A stretch of DNA of 64,000 bases, taken from positions 930,001-994,000 of the forward strand of contig MU867061.1 of the NCBI GenBank assembly GCA_033725935.1, given 5' to 3'. Source of the stretch: Cladorrhinum sp. PSN259. Its lineage: Eukaryota; Ascomycota; Sordariomycetes; Sordariales; Podosporaceae. This document shows, piece after piece, positions 35,009 through 46,095 of this stretch (positions within the stretch are counted from its first letter, which is position 1; every line of letters begins with the position of its first letter). The notes beneath the pieces are model-generated. The model saw nothing but the letters and a program-made list of their open reading frames with translations, was not told the origin of the DNA and did no database searches. The position numbers and the translations under genes were made by a program.

Positions 35009-36450
35009 ATCGAGCTAGAGCCCAAGATAGGGGGCAGAGAGAAGAGATTAATACCTGTGAAACTGTGAGCAAAAAACACCACCAAGAAAACGGAGGTCAG
35101 GCGGCTGGGAATGAGAAATGCATAAGCCGTTTTGTGATGGATAGCTTTTATGAATAGCAAGTGGGAATAATTGGTAGACTTGACAAAAGGAGGACTTGCG
35201 TTAAATGACATGATTATGACGATTATACGTTATCTTTATCTTCTCTCAGGGTTGTTCCATGTTGATGTGTTGTGAAACAGTGACCGTTGAAAGGGACATC
35301 GTTGTTTGGATTCGATATCAGGGAGGGTGATTTCTAAGGTACTTGAATGAAGGTGAAACATTTGCCACATGGAGGTGCCCAGTTCATTGATACGGTGCCT
35401 GTAAATTCTTCCTCAATATTTTACGGACGTATCTTTCCATGAGAACACAACTATTTTCGAATGACGGAGGAATTTACTGAACAAATATCATATGTACGCC
35501 TTATTTCACCTGGAGCTTGTTTCTTTATTTTCTTTTCTTCTTTTCGGTTTTAATTTCCTGTGTTTTTATAGAAAGACGGGGGAGAAGCTGCGACATGAAA
35601 ATAAACCGAAAAAGCTATCTATCTTTTTCCTTCCCCTTCTTGTCATTGTTAATCTCCCCCCCCCCCCCAGCGTCCTTTGTATTTTTTTTATATTTCTTTT
35701 TTACATTTTACTCCTCTCCTTTTATTTTTTGAATGCCCCCAAATAACATAAACAAGAATCAACCCAATTTTGCACCAGATATAATAAGAAAGTTATCATA
35801 AACATAACACACAGACAATCGTTTTGACAAAAGTAGATGGGCACAATGGAGAATTAAAAACATCTTGAAATTTTGTTGAAAAAAACTCTCGACATGCTAA
35901 GTCAAGACACCAAGAACAGAGATACAAACAGACCTTCCAAGCCAGCCAGCCAAAAAAAAAAAAAAACCGCCCGCCCCGTAAAGCCAGCCACCCAATGACC
36001 AAAGACCCAGGTTCTTCTCTCTTTTTTTTTATTTGCCTCATTCAACGCCCCGCCCTGTCAATCATTTTGTTGTGTTTGTGGATCATTCATCATTTCATCC
36101 GAGAAGACAAGAAAACAAAAATCGTACACATAAAAAATTGACCTCGTGTGTGGTATGGTTTTGAGTGAGAGAAGATTTTTGGTTTCTCCAACACCAAAAA
36201 AAGGAAGAAAAAGGCAGCAAGTCCATGAATTCACCTATGAACTTTTGGTTTCTTTTCCCCATAAGTAATTTCTCGCAATAAAAAAAAGCTGGCCTCTCCC
36301 AAGGGGTGGGATTTCTTTTCTCTTCAAAATTCCCATGCCTTTAAAGACCTGTTATTGTCCCATGCTCACATCTCCTCTCTTTCACTCTTGGTGTGTCCTC
36401 ATCACGCATTCAAAAAAAGAAAAAGAAAAAAAATCCCTCCAGGGCTTTTC
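35009..36450. other. Intergenic between convergent genes, homopolymer-rich
   Basis: Shared 3' flank of the isomerase gene and DEF1. It contains T-rich blocks (35520-35735), a 13-C run (35656-35668) and a 14-A run (35952-35965). No gene is seen. Confidence 0.65.
35656..35668. repeat. Poly-C tract, 13 nt
   Basis: An uninterrupted run of 13 C in the intergenic T-rich region, recorded as a mononucleotide repeat. Confidence 0.9.
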
Positions 36451-39400
36451 TTAGTGATAGTTGTTTCCCCAACCACCACTGCCGCGAGGATAGTTAGGAT
36501 AGTTGGCACCGTAAGTCTGGCCATAAGCGCCAAAGCTGTTCTGGTGACTCTGTCCAGTGCTAGCACCCATGCCGTAACCACCGGCGCCGGATTGAGTGCC
36601 GTGGACGCCATGACCCTGACCCTGCTGTAAGTTAGCCGGGTAGCCGTATCCCATACCGCCGAGAGCACTCTGCTGGGTGGTTTGCGGAGGAGGGAGACCG
36701 CTCTGCGATGGACCATTGTTGGCCGCAGAACCGGGGCGTGCAGCTACACCGAGGGAAGGGCTGGGACCAGCGCCGCCCTTGGCATCGCCAAATGACTTGA
36801 GGTCATCGACAGCCGAGGGACCGCTGCCGGGCTGTGCACCGGGGGCGTTGAATGACTGTCCAGCCTGTGACTGGTATGCAGAACCGCCGCGCGCAAAGGC
36901 ATCGTGCATACCAAATCCGCTCTGTTGTTGAGCGCCTTGGTTGCCAGCACGACCGTAGTCACCGAGACCGCCGGCAGCGGTGTCACGTGTGTGCAAAGAA
37001 GATTGGCCGAAACCGGCAGCGGCACTGCCATACCCATGAGGACCCTGGGGCGTCATTCCATACTGGTTGGGGTTATAACCACCCCCCTTTCCGTAGGGGG
37101 CGCCATAGCCCTGGTTATAGCCGTTATAGTTGCCCATATACGCTGAATAGTAGGGGCTAGCGTAGTAGGGATGACCGTTGTAAAAGTCTGTCTGCGGCTG
37201 TTGCTGGCCGTGAGACTGAGCTTGCGTGCTCTGAGTGGTCTGAGCCTGGGTTGCAGGCTGGCTCGGGGTAGCAGCAGCGCCACCGATCTGAGTCTCGGCA
37301 GGGCTGGGGCCGGAACCAAAGCGAGACTGAGCGTGCTGGGCGCCGCTCTGGGGATACTGGCTCAAGTTATCGTTCTGGGGCGCATTGCTGTAACCCCCAA
37401 ACGAGCGTTGAGGCTGCGAGGACAAACCATCCTGCTGTCCTTGCGGGCCCTGCTGCTGTACGTAGTTCTGGTAATAGTTTCCAAACCGGCCACCATCCGT
37501 GTAGAAAGAGGAATATTCGCTAGGAGCGGAGCTATAAGCACCACCTGGCTGTTGTTGGCTCTGAGCTTGTGCGACTTGGGCTTGACCTTGGAAGGCTCCG
37601 TCGAACTGGTTCTGAGCGGCCGACGCAGTGGGCTGCTGAGGTTGGCCATAGGGATCGAACGGCTTCGAGGTTGGGAAGGCAGATGGCTCCTGAGTAGCGG
37701 TCTGGCCGAAGCGACCGAATTGCTGGCTGTTCTGAGCGGCCGGAGCCTGTGCAGCAGCTGTAGACGCAGATATGGTTAGACAAGCGCTGAGAGCAGAGGA
37801 GTAGGGATATGACAAACCCGGAGCGGCAACTGGAGCGTTCGCCGAAGCCGCAGGGGCGACAGCAGCTGGGAATGAGTTAGCCTGAGAAAGCCTGAGCACT
37901 ACGTGGATCAAGGAGTAATTCATACCGGCCGGACCAGTGGGAATCTGAGAAACTGGCTTCTGCGCAGGAGCAGGGAAAGCCTCTGGAACCGCGGTGGGTT
38001 GAGCGGGGGGAAGGGATGTGCGGGGCTGAGTGACTGGAGAATCTTGCGGGGGTTGAGGGCGGGTCTCGGGTTCTTCGCGGTCGCCGTCGATGTCGTCGTC
38101 GATAGATCCATTAAGGCTGAAGGCGCCAAATTGCACAGCGGCGCGATCAACGGCATCGCGGTTGCCGGGCATGCGAACAGCTTCTTGCTGGTCAAGAACG
38201 CGGCGAGGGAAAGTCGGGGGGCGAGTAGCGGCCTTGTTGGCAGTTACGGCATAGCCGCTAGGAGGGACACGGTCGGCTTGATGTTGTTGATGGGAGGCCG
38301 AGAGGGGGGTCGCTGTCGCGCTGGGCTGAGCGCCACGGGGGTCCCAGGAATCAGCAGCTTCGCTGCGGGCGGTCTCGGTCTCGGGGGCCGTTGAAGTATC
38401 TGGGAGCTTCTCGAGATTCTTATCGGTCAGTTGGTCTCTGCCAGGCAAGAGTGCAACCTCCGGAACGACAACAGCAGGTACAATGGGCACCACAGGAACC
38501 ACAACCTCCACGGGAGCAGGCGCCGCTGGCTGCTCCTGAAGTGGCTCAGGTGTGGGTTCTACTTCCTCCTCGACGACTGCAACAGAGACTTCGGCAACGA
38601 CCACCACCTCTGGCTCAACAGGAGCAGGTGGGAGAGGCTCAATCACAGGCTCGACCGGCTCTTGGATAGGAACTGGAGCGGCGGCGGGGGTCTCCTTTTG
38701 CTTAGGCGCGGGCTTGGGTGTGGTTGACTGTCTCAACATGCTAGCCCATGTAGCCTTTGGAGCACCCTCAACGGCCGTCGAAGCCTTAGGAGCAGCGGCT
38801 GCGGGGGTAGGGACCGGGGCCGTAGTCACGGGAGAGGGTTCGCGAACGGGAGTAGATTCCAAATCGCCCGAAGTTGTCTGCTCAGCGGGGGGGCTTGTGC
38901 CCCAAGCTTCCTCGGTGGGGACGGAAAGGGGTTGAGTCTCCTGATGAGGACGAGTTCCGTTGGTTGCTGTGTGAGGCTTGCCACGACCACCGCCGCGACC
39001 TCCACGCTCAGTAGCCCTGCTACGACCACCACGGCCTCCCTCGAACCCGCGTCCACCCCGAGTATTGCGCTGGCCACTGGCGGAAATAGGCTCGGCCGTG
39101 GTTGTGGTGAAGGTGTCGTTCTTCGGCTTAGGACGGCTGCGGTCCTTAGCTTCCTCCCACCGTGAGATGGATCCTATCATCACGCAAATGTTTGATTAGT
39201 CACAACACCCTCGAGTAAAAGAGATACATATCGAGGCAGTGGTGGTCAGCTTACCGTCCATAATCCGCGAGACGGTCTCGTCCGCATCGCCCTCCGTCTC
39301 GCGCAGGGCATAGAGAATGTCGATGTCTGTCCAGTCGCCGAACAATTCCTTTACGGGTGCAATCTTGGTGCCGTATAGAGCCTTGAGCTGAGCGACCTCA

Positions 39401-39570
39401 CCCTCGTCCTCCAGGGTGGGCAGAGCCGAGTCTGTGGTATCATGCTTCGAATCGCCATTTGTGCGAGCGGTGGGGCGGCCGCCCCGGCCAGAGTGCCCAG
39501 CTCGGCCTCCGCGCCCAGTGCCTCTGCTGCCGCGCGACGACGCAGCTGGTCTGCTCTGTACTTCAGACAT
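36451..39570 (-). CDS. DEF1: RNA polymerase II degradation factor Def1
   Basis: Four exons (39570-39255, 39173-37926, 37865-37818, 37757-36451) encode 972 aa. The basic Arg/Gly-rich N-terminus is followed by a CUE-like ubiquitin-binding helix bundle (about residues 55-105, KELFGDWTDIDILYALRET, ETVSRIMDGSISRWEEAK). After that come a long Pro/Ala/Glu-rich region and a Gln/Tyr/Gly/Asn-rich C-terminal half. This is the layout of Def1, which recruits ubiquitin ligase machinery to stalled RNA polymerase II for Rpb1 degradation. The low-complexity C-terminus is expected to be disordered. Introns 2 and 3 are both 60 nt, contain no in-frame stop and flank a 48-nt exon, so their retention would only lengthen the protein. 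They have good donors, CTAAC branch points and CAG ends, so I treat them as real introns. Confidence 0.9.
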
Positions 39571-41499
39571 TGCTGAAGAGTATTGTGTGATGTGTGTGGA
39601 AAGTGGTGAGAATGGTCAGAATTTGGCGGCGAGTCGAGTCGCGTCACCAGCGGAAGCACGCAGGACAATGACGATGGAGATGTTCGGCGGGGAAAAATTG
39701 GGAGTTAATGGAAACGATGTCGGATCGTTGAGAAGAGATGGGGTTTCGCGCAGGGCGAGTCGTTTTTGCGATCCGCGGATGGATCGAAGCCAGCTGGTTG
39801 GTGTGAGAGTTGGCAGGTAAGGCCAGGTGCGATGTGGAAGGAGACCAGACAGAAAGAGGTTCAGTTTTTGTCGATTCAGATTTGGCCCACCTGCCGGCCA
39901 CCGACAAGCACCACTCACAGTGTGCCAATGCGACGCAGCCTCCCAAAGCGTGAAGGTGCTACCGTGCCGTACACCACTCAGCCGCAGTTTTACTTGTTTT
40001 ACGTTTGCACTGAACAATTTACCTGACGGGGACCTTTCGACCCTTTCTTTCTTTATTTTTTACAACACCTATAATGCCCTGTGTGCACCCGGCCGGGCCA
40101 CGACCGCCCTAGAGGTACGTTGGATAGGTAGCTTTACGCTTCGCCATGGGGAACGAGTCTGTGGAATAAGTCCAACACCAACTCTTATACTAGTGTACAA
40201 CGAAACCCAAATCCCCATTCATCTGATGACAATTGGTGATTGGATCACAAAAACCAACGAAACCCTTATATGATCGAAAACCCATCTACATTTATTGAAT
40301 TGCCGGGATTCGCTCATTGGTGCCTTGCAGCAGCCATCGGGGTTGGACCCCACATTCTCCCAGGACGATTCAGGGTGCCGACGTTTCGCTGTACTTTTGC
40401 CCCCAAAAAGCCACCTGACAACCTGATCAGCTGCGGTCAAGAAAAAGGGGCGAAGCCTCGGTTCCATCACCGCTTGGGAGACACGGCATAGACAAGACCA
40501 ACATCATGGTGGTTGGTTGTACTCCTCGCTGCATGAAGGTGTATTCCAAACTCGTATCTCACTCCCACCTTCTCCTGCTCCTCCCTGTTAAAAGGACGCT
40601 AGAACCAGGCGACGCCAGGGTTTCTTTCTGGTAGTCAGGCACATCCAAAAGACAGAATTCAAGGTCACATGACCATGGTTTAAACCGTCTGTTTGTTGTA
40701 GATGGTACTCACTTGCTCCGCCGTGTATTTCGTATCCGCGAGAGATGCACTGGCCGAAACCGGCAAGTAATAAACGACTCTTGTGTGACACGTATCCAAG
40801 GTCCAAGGCAGTAAAAGGCCGTTTGCAGAGTGAATGGGCGTTGAGGTGGTTCAGGTTCGAGGGCAATCATAGCAATCAATTTGCTGTCCAACTGTTGCCG
40901 GCACCGCTTTTACGTGTATAAGCTTGTATCCAACGCCCGATTACATCGACACTAACATCGTGTAATACCCCGGCACTGCCCGCCGCCCCTTGCCCGGCGT
41001 CTCTGGCGGTTACGAATAACGGGCCGGGCTTCGCTCAGGCTGTGGAGGGAGGGGCTGATCGTAACGGCAGCCTGGGGTGCGTTCTCCCCCGCCAAAACTA
41101 TAATACAATCTGTCGATCCCATGCTTCAGTTTCAATGATTCAATGATGCTCACAATCAGGACAGGATAACCTGTCGACCGAAAGCATCTTCCCTTCTCAA
41201 GGGTTCTTGATACCTTAATGTGACATCGCTAGGGCTAGAGGGGCTAGGGCAGCTGTGAGTCGAGGTGTGACGGTTTGCAAGTGCAAAAGTGGAACCCTGC
41301 CCCAATCTGTGCCTCCACAAGATGTGGGGTGTGCCAGGTTCTCGGCTGTCATCAGCAGATGGCCAGGTCCGAGCTCCGCATTCAACCTGAACGACGGGAC
41401 AGCTTTGAACATAAACACCAACAAGCAGCCTGGAAACCTCCAATTGAGTCTGGCGATTGTCGGCGACGGCACCAGCAACAATATCCTATCGCGGACAAA
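39571..41499. other. Divergent intergenic region
   Basis: 1.9 kb shared upstream region between DEF1 (minus) and the gene at 41500 (plus). No convincing coding exon or RNA gene is seen. The in-frame extension upstream of 41500 is probably leader. Confidence 0.6.
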
Positions 41500-42678
41500 A
41501 TGAACAACTCAAGGGCTCTTGGCCGCCTCTTCCCTCCAATCAATGCCCCACTGCCGCTCAGCACACGCGAATCCCAAAGACTCCTCGACGTCATCAAAAA
41601 GTCCTTCCGTGCCGAGCTCGACAAACAACACAACTATGGGCATGGGGTCATAGTGTCAGCTTCCAAAAGCTCCAAGAGCTCCTCTGCCAGTCCTATCGCT
41701 TCAGTCAGCTCAATGCCAGCTCCAGTCATCAAACACATGCCCGAACTTTTCGAACCTCTTGGCCCCCCTACCGACCGACACGTGCGCGCCATCCTCAACA
41801 ACCCACTCTTTGGCGTGAAGGACACGCTCAAGGCGATGCCTGATATTGGTGATCCATACGCACGGGAAAGACTGGTGTTTGAGCATGCCGTCTCCAAGGG
41901 TCTCATGAATATCTCTAGAGCACACGGCTTCCTCCTCAAGATGTACAAACTCGTCAGCCAGAGAGCCGCATCCTCCGTGGACGAAGCAGGTCTTGGGTCC
42001 ACCGGTGCAGGCCTTCTTGTTCTGCGGTGGCTACGGGCCTCGAACCAGGAATTCCTATACGACTCAGCGTTTTCGACCATTCTCCTGCGGTTCGTTATTG
42101 CAGAAGGATATGAGGATCTTGTCTGGACGTGGATAGAGCAGCGCATCAAAGGAAATAGGGAGGGTCTTTCCGAGTTGGTCGGCGCATTCATCGCAGCCAA
42201 GACGTACATATTCGAGCTCAACCCGGCGTTTGCGGCATTCAACAAGGTCGTGGCCATGCTGGAGCAGAACTCGATTGGCAAGGAGCACTTGAAACAGGGA
42301 ATGAACCGTCTGAACTGGGCTTCCACGGTCCAGGCTGTCCAGCACGCCAAACCTTCTGTTGACTTGTTCGAGTCATTTGTCGAACTGAGCCGAGTTTCGC
42401 CCAGTCTGACAGCAAGTCGTGTACATTTGGACCTACATCACCCAACCAACCCTTCGTCAGATCTCGCCCTCAGATATTTTGAGAACAACAAGATCTGGGA
42501 CAAGGTTATCCCAGAACAAATCAAAGGGCGTCCGAAGCTGCAGAGAATTATGGCGTTGGGTCTCGACACAGCTCAACACCTCATGCACACGGATCGGACC
42601 AAAATGGGCATGCATATTTTGAGTCTTTTGGGGGCACATCTAGGCACAGCCGACTATCTGCCGCGGTCTGCAGCATAA
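41500..42678 (+). CDS. Conserved fungal protein of unknown function, possibly mitochondrial
   Basis: A single-exon frame of 392 aa starting at ATG 41500 (context ACAAAATGAA). The same frame is open for 75 codons further upstream, but without an earlier ATG that improves the protein. The sequence is mostly alpha-helical with no membrane segment. The N-terminal 25 residues contain Arg, Ser and Pro and only late acidic residues, which is weakly consistent with mitochondrial import. Helical repeats such as RAHGFLLKMYKLVSQRAASS, DLVWTWIEQRIKGNREGLSE and ELNPAFAAFNKVVAML suggest a helical-repeat fold like that of fungal mitochondrial expression factors. That is a guess, and no named family is recognised. 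It is convergent with the kelch gene. Confidence 0.8.
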   Translation: MNNSRALGRLFPPINAPLPLSTRESQRLLDVIKKSFRAELDKQHNYGHGVIVSASKSSKSSSASPIASVSSMPAPVIKHMPELFEPLGPPTDRHVRAILNNPLFGVKDTLKAMPDIGDPYARERLVFEHAVSKGLMNISRAHGFLLKMYKLVSQRAASSVDEAGLGSTGAGLLVLRWLRASNQEFLYDSAFSTILLRFVIAEGYEDLVWTWIEQRIKGNREGLSELVGAFIAAKTYIFELNPAFAAFNKVVAMLEQNSIGKEHLKQGMNRLNWASTVQAVQHAKPSVDLFESFVELSRVSPSLTASRVHLDLHHPTNPSSDLALRYFENNKIWDKVIPEQIKGRPKLQRIMALGLDTAQHLMHTDRTKMGMHILSLLGAHLGTADYLPRSAA

Positions 42679-43070
42679 CGGAATCAGCTGGATTGCGCCT
42701 GTACAACTGGGTTGGACTTTTCCCAGACTTTTTTCGTAGTAATTTTGTTCCCCTTTGTTTCTCTCCTGTACATATCACGAAACGCTAGCTAGATGCTGCA
42801 CAGCACATCAGCAGCTTAACGATACCCACGAATTATTTTTTCCCACAATATTGAACCATAATTTGACAATTTGAATCATTCATCATCTATTTCTCATTTG
42901 CATCGTGTACGTATCGTTTATATATCTTCAAGTATAAAAAAAAAGAACAAACAAAAAGAAAGGGAAAAATAATATAAACGAGGGGGTATCCAAACTTTAT
43001 GAAAAATCATTTCCATGCATGTACTGTTGTTCCATTCCCACACGCGTTTCATCACACATAAAACACCCAT
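42679..43070. other. Intergenic between convergent genes
   Basis: Shared 3' flank, A/T-rich around 42830-42990. Nothing else is seen. Confidence 0.7.
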
Positions 43071-46000
43071 TCATTCCTGTTCACCATCGTTATTAACCTT
43101 CTCCCCGTTATTCTCCACCTCCAAACCATTAACGACCCTCAGCGCCCTCCTAGGTCCCATAATGACAGAAAAGAATGAAGGTTCCTGCCCGTCAAGCAGT
43201 AACTCTGTCGAAGATGTGCTCCCGCCGCTTCCGGTGCTTCTACTTCTTCTGAGATTTCCAACGGGACGAGCGGGACGAGGTACACTTCCAGGCGTGGTTC
43301 CGCTTCCTGTTGTCCCTGTCCCTGTTCCTTGTGTTCCGCTACCGCTCCCACCACTGTTGTTTGCTGTGCCCCCCTCTCTCCACCATCCCGCTGGTCTGGG
43401 TGGTGCACCCAAACCTGTACCAGATCCAGTATGGGAAGAGGTAGGGTGCAAAGAGGAAGAATGGTTGGATATGGTGCCCGTGATGCCGCTCCCCGGGGAC
43501 GGACGTTCTGACGTAGAGGAGGGATCGTCAAAGATTATTCTGGGCTCTGTGGGTATGCCATACGCCCAGCTATCTATGCTGTCGTTTGATAATCTCTTTT
43601 CGTTTTCTACTACTCCGGCTGCTGCTGCTGTCATGGATGAACGTCCAGCGACGGCAGCGGAAGGGCCGGCGGCAGAGGCAGAAACAGCTGATTTGGTAGA
43701 TTTCTTGCTTCCTTTTCTTGATCCCCAGAAGAAAGCAGCGAGCGAGCCACCGAATCCGCTTGTGGAAACGCCCGCGGGCCCTGTGTACCGATTCGAGATT
43801 GCGAGGTGTGTTTTGTAGGCGCGGACTTGGCGGCGGTAAAGCCAAGCACAATAACCTAGGTATCCTGCTAATAAGCCTGCTAGAGCGGCGAGTACGGCGG
43901 CTGCTATCAGGCCGCCGTTCACTTTCTTGTGAGGGTCGGAAGGTTGTTTGCCGGGGATTACCACGCCGTCTGTGGTAGTAATTCCTGGACCCCAGTGCGT
44001 GATTGTTGCTGTCGAACCTGATTGGGTTACTGTGAAGACTGGAGGTTTGCCGGTAGCAAAAGGGCCAGAGGTAGGTTGTCCGGCCGAGGGGGTGGTCAGG
44101 GTGGCTCCGCCGTTTGCGTCGCCTCCTATTACACTGTACACTGGGGCTGGAACTTGGTAGCCGTAGGAGTTTGCGAGGACGTGGTTCTCGGGGGAGATGT
44201 CGTTTGGGTGATCGAGGGAGGTGAAGCGGGATGACCAGGTTAGGGAGGTGGCGTTGAAGACCCAGATCCCAGGGGATTCACAGGCTGAGTTTTCACCTGT
44301 GTAACCACCTACAACTAAGATTTGGCCGTCTCGGAGGTTGCAAGTGTGTCCGGCGCGGGGTTTGGGGGCTTGGGGAGAGTTGGAGTCTGCAACTTTGATC
44401 CAGTGGAAGGCTGGGATTGAGAGGATGTACATGTCTGAGTACTGGGTTTGGGATTTCTGGAAAGGGATAAGGGTTTAGCTAGGGATTCTAGAAGTTGGGT
44501 AGAAGTGAGAACTTACGTATGGGGTGAGATTCTGCCCGCCGTAGACGTAAATCTGAAAGCTAGAAGCATCAGGGGCAGAAGCGGTGACGGCACAAAGGTT
44601 AACGCGGACGGTAGGTCTCTCCCCTGTTGTCTTCTGGTGGTACCACTGTGAATGGGCAATGTCGTATACATCTAGAACCTCGAGGTCGTCGACAAAGTCT
44701 TCATCGTTACCTTGGACAGAGCCGCCGGCAAGACCGATCAACACACCCATATCACCCCAACCTGGAACGAATACAAGAACAGCATCCGCCCTCTCGGAGA
44801 AAGCATCGTGGACCTGCAAGCCACCCTCGGTGATGTTCCTATAAGCACCACTCTCCTCGGCCCCAGCATTCTTCAATGAGTATACCGCATCGTTGGCGTA
44901 CCCAGGATGTGTGAATTCCAACATGCTCTTCAGGTAAAGCCGAGGGACTTGGTTCGACCATCCAGGGGTAGTATGCTCATCGTAGTGGCCGCCAAAGTAC
45001 CAACTTACGCCCAGTTCGGGAACCGATATGCCCGCTCCTTCCGCTGCCCGCTGGACTGGGATGCCTCCGTCAGTTGAAGCATTACCCCCTGAAGTCTTTG
45101 GGTTCTTGAACTCGGTCCACGTCTGGCGCGGGACATTGTACCTCCAGACTGAAACAGGAGCGGGCTCAACGAAGGGGGTGTCGGAAAACTGCCCGCCGTA
45201 GAGGTAAAGATTGTTGTAATCGTTCCACAGAAAGCCAAGTGACACGGCGGGCGGTCCGTTGGGCTGTGGATATCCGCGAAGTGCTGGTGAACTGATATCC
45301 CAGGACTTTGTGAGGTCCAGGACGAGGAAGTTATTGTCTGTTCCAGTTATTAGCAGCTGCTCGGATGCCATGGTGGGATCAATCGGATATGCTCTTACTC
45401 CAAGCATCAGACTTTTGGTCCTGTGATGTGGTTGCTTGGCCACCGTATATGTAGAGTGTTCCATTAAGGTGAGCAGCTTGCAAAAGAGATCAGTCTTCCG
45501 AGCATTATACCGAACTTTTGGCAGAAAACTCACTTTGATGAGCCCATCTTTTGCACACCTTCGTTGGACTATCTGCCCTCGGCTCGAGTATTGGACCAGC
45601 ACCTTGCGGTCTTGCGTAGATCACGCCCGCCTCCGCGACACCGCCGCTCGCAACCTTCTCATCACCCTTGTAAAAACTAAAGGCAGGGAGCACAACGGCA
45701 ATGAGCAGCGCGATCATGGACACTCGCGAAAAGCTAGATACGCTGGGAGGCGGCGCACTTGAGACAGCTCTGACCTTTGGCCGGCGACCTGGGGTCAGCC
45801 TCGAGTACCACGGCCTATTTGATCTGGATGGTGATCTCGGTGATCTCGCAAAGTCGCTGTGATCTTGATATTGTTCGTCTTGGTCTCGGTTTTGGTCCCC
45901 TCCCGTCTCGCTCTTGCCATCTTCGCTCGCGTTCTCTTGGCCAGTCGTATCAGGGGAGAATGTGCTGGTTGGTGATGCCAGTCCTGTTATCTCACCAAAC

Positions 46001-46095
46001 TCCAGCTCGCTCGCATATGCTCCGGTGGGTTGGTCTGTGTCCAACCCCAACTCCTTGAACACAGACTTTCGGTCTTTTCGAATCTTTCCACTCAT
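43071..46095 (-). CDS. Kelch-repeat membrane protein
   Basis: Four exons (46095-45534, 45476-45399, 45337-44517, 44456-43071) encode 948 aa. A cytosolic Ser/Asp-rich N-terminus is followed by a membrane helix (about 125-142, VSMIALLIAVVLPAFSFY). The large middle part has kelch blades with double-Gly and Tyr-Gly-Gly motifs (LYIYGGQATT, LYLYGGQFSD, IYVYGGQNLTPY, ILVVGGYTGE). A second helix (about 668-692, LIAAAVLAALAGLLAGYLGY) is followed by a long Ser/Gly/Thr-rich tail. The propeller would thus lie between two membrane passes, probably on the lumenal or outer face. Similar fungal proteins are mostly annotated only as kelch-domain proteins. The frame is open to an ATG at 46287, giving 1012 aa, so the start is uncertain. 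Confidence 0.88.

Noticed and set aside
43015..43818. 267-codon plus-strand frame opposite the kelch gene tail
   Set aside because: Antisense of the Ser/Gly/Thr-rich C-terminal tail.
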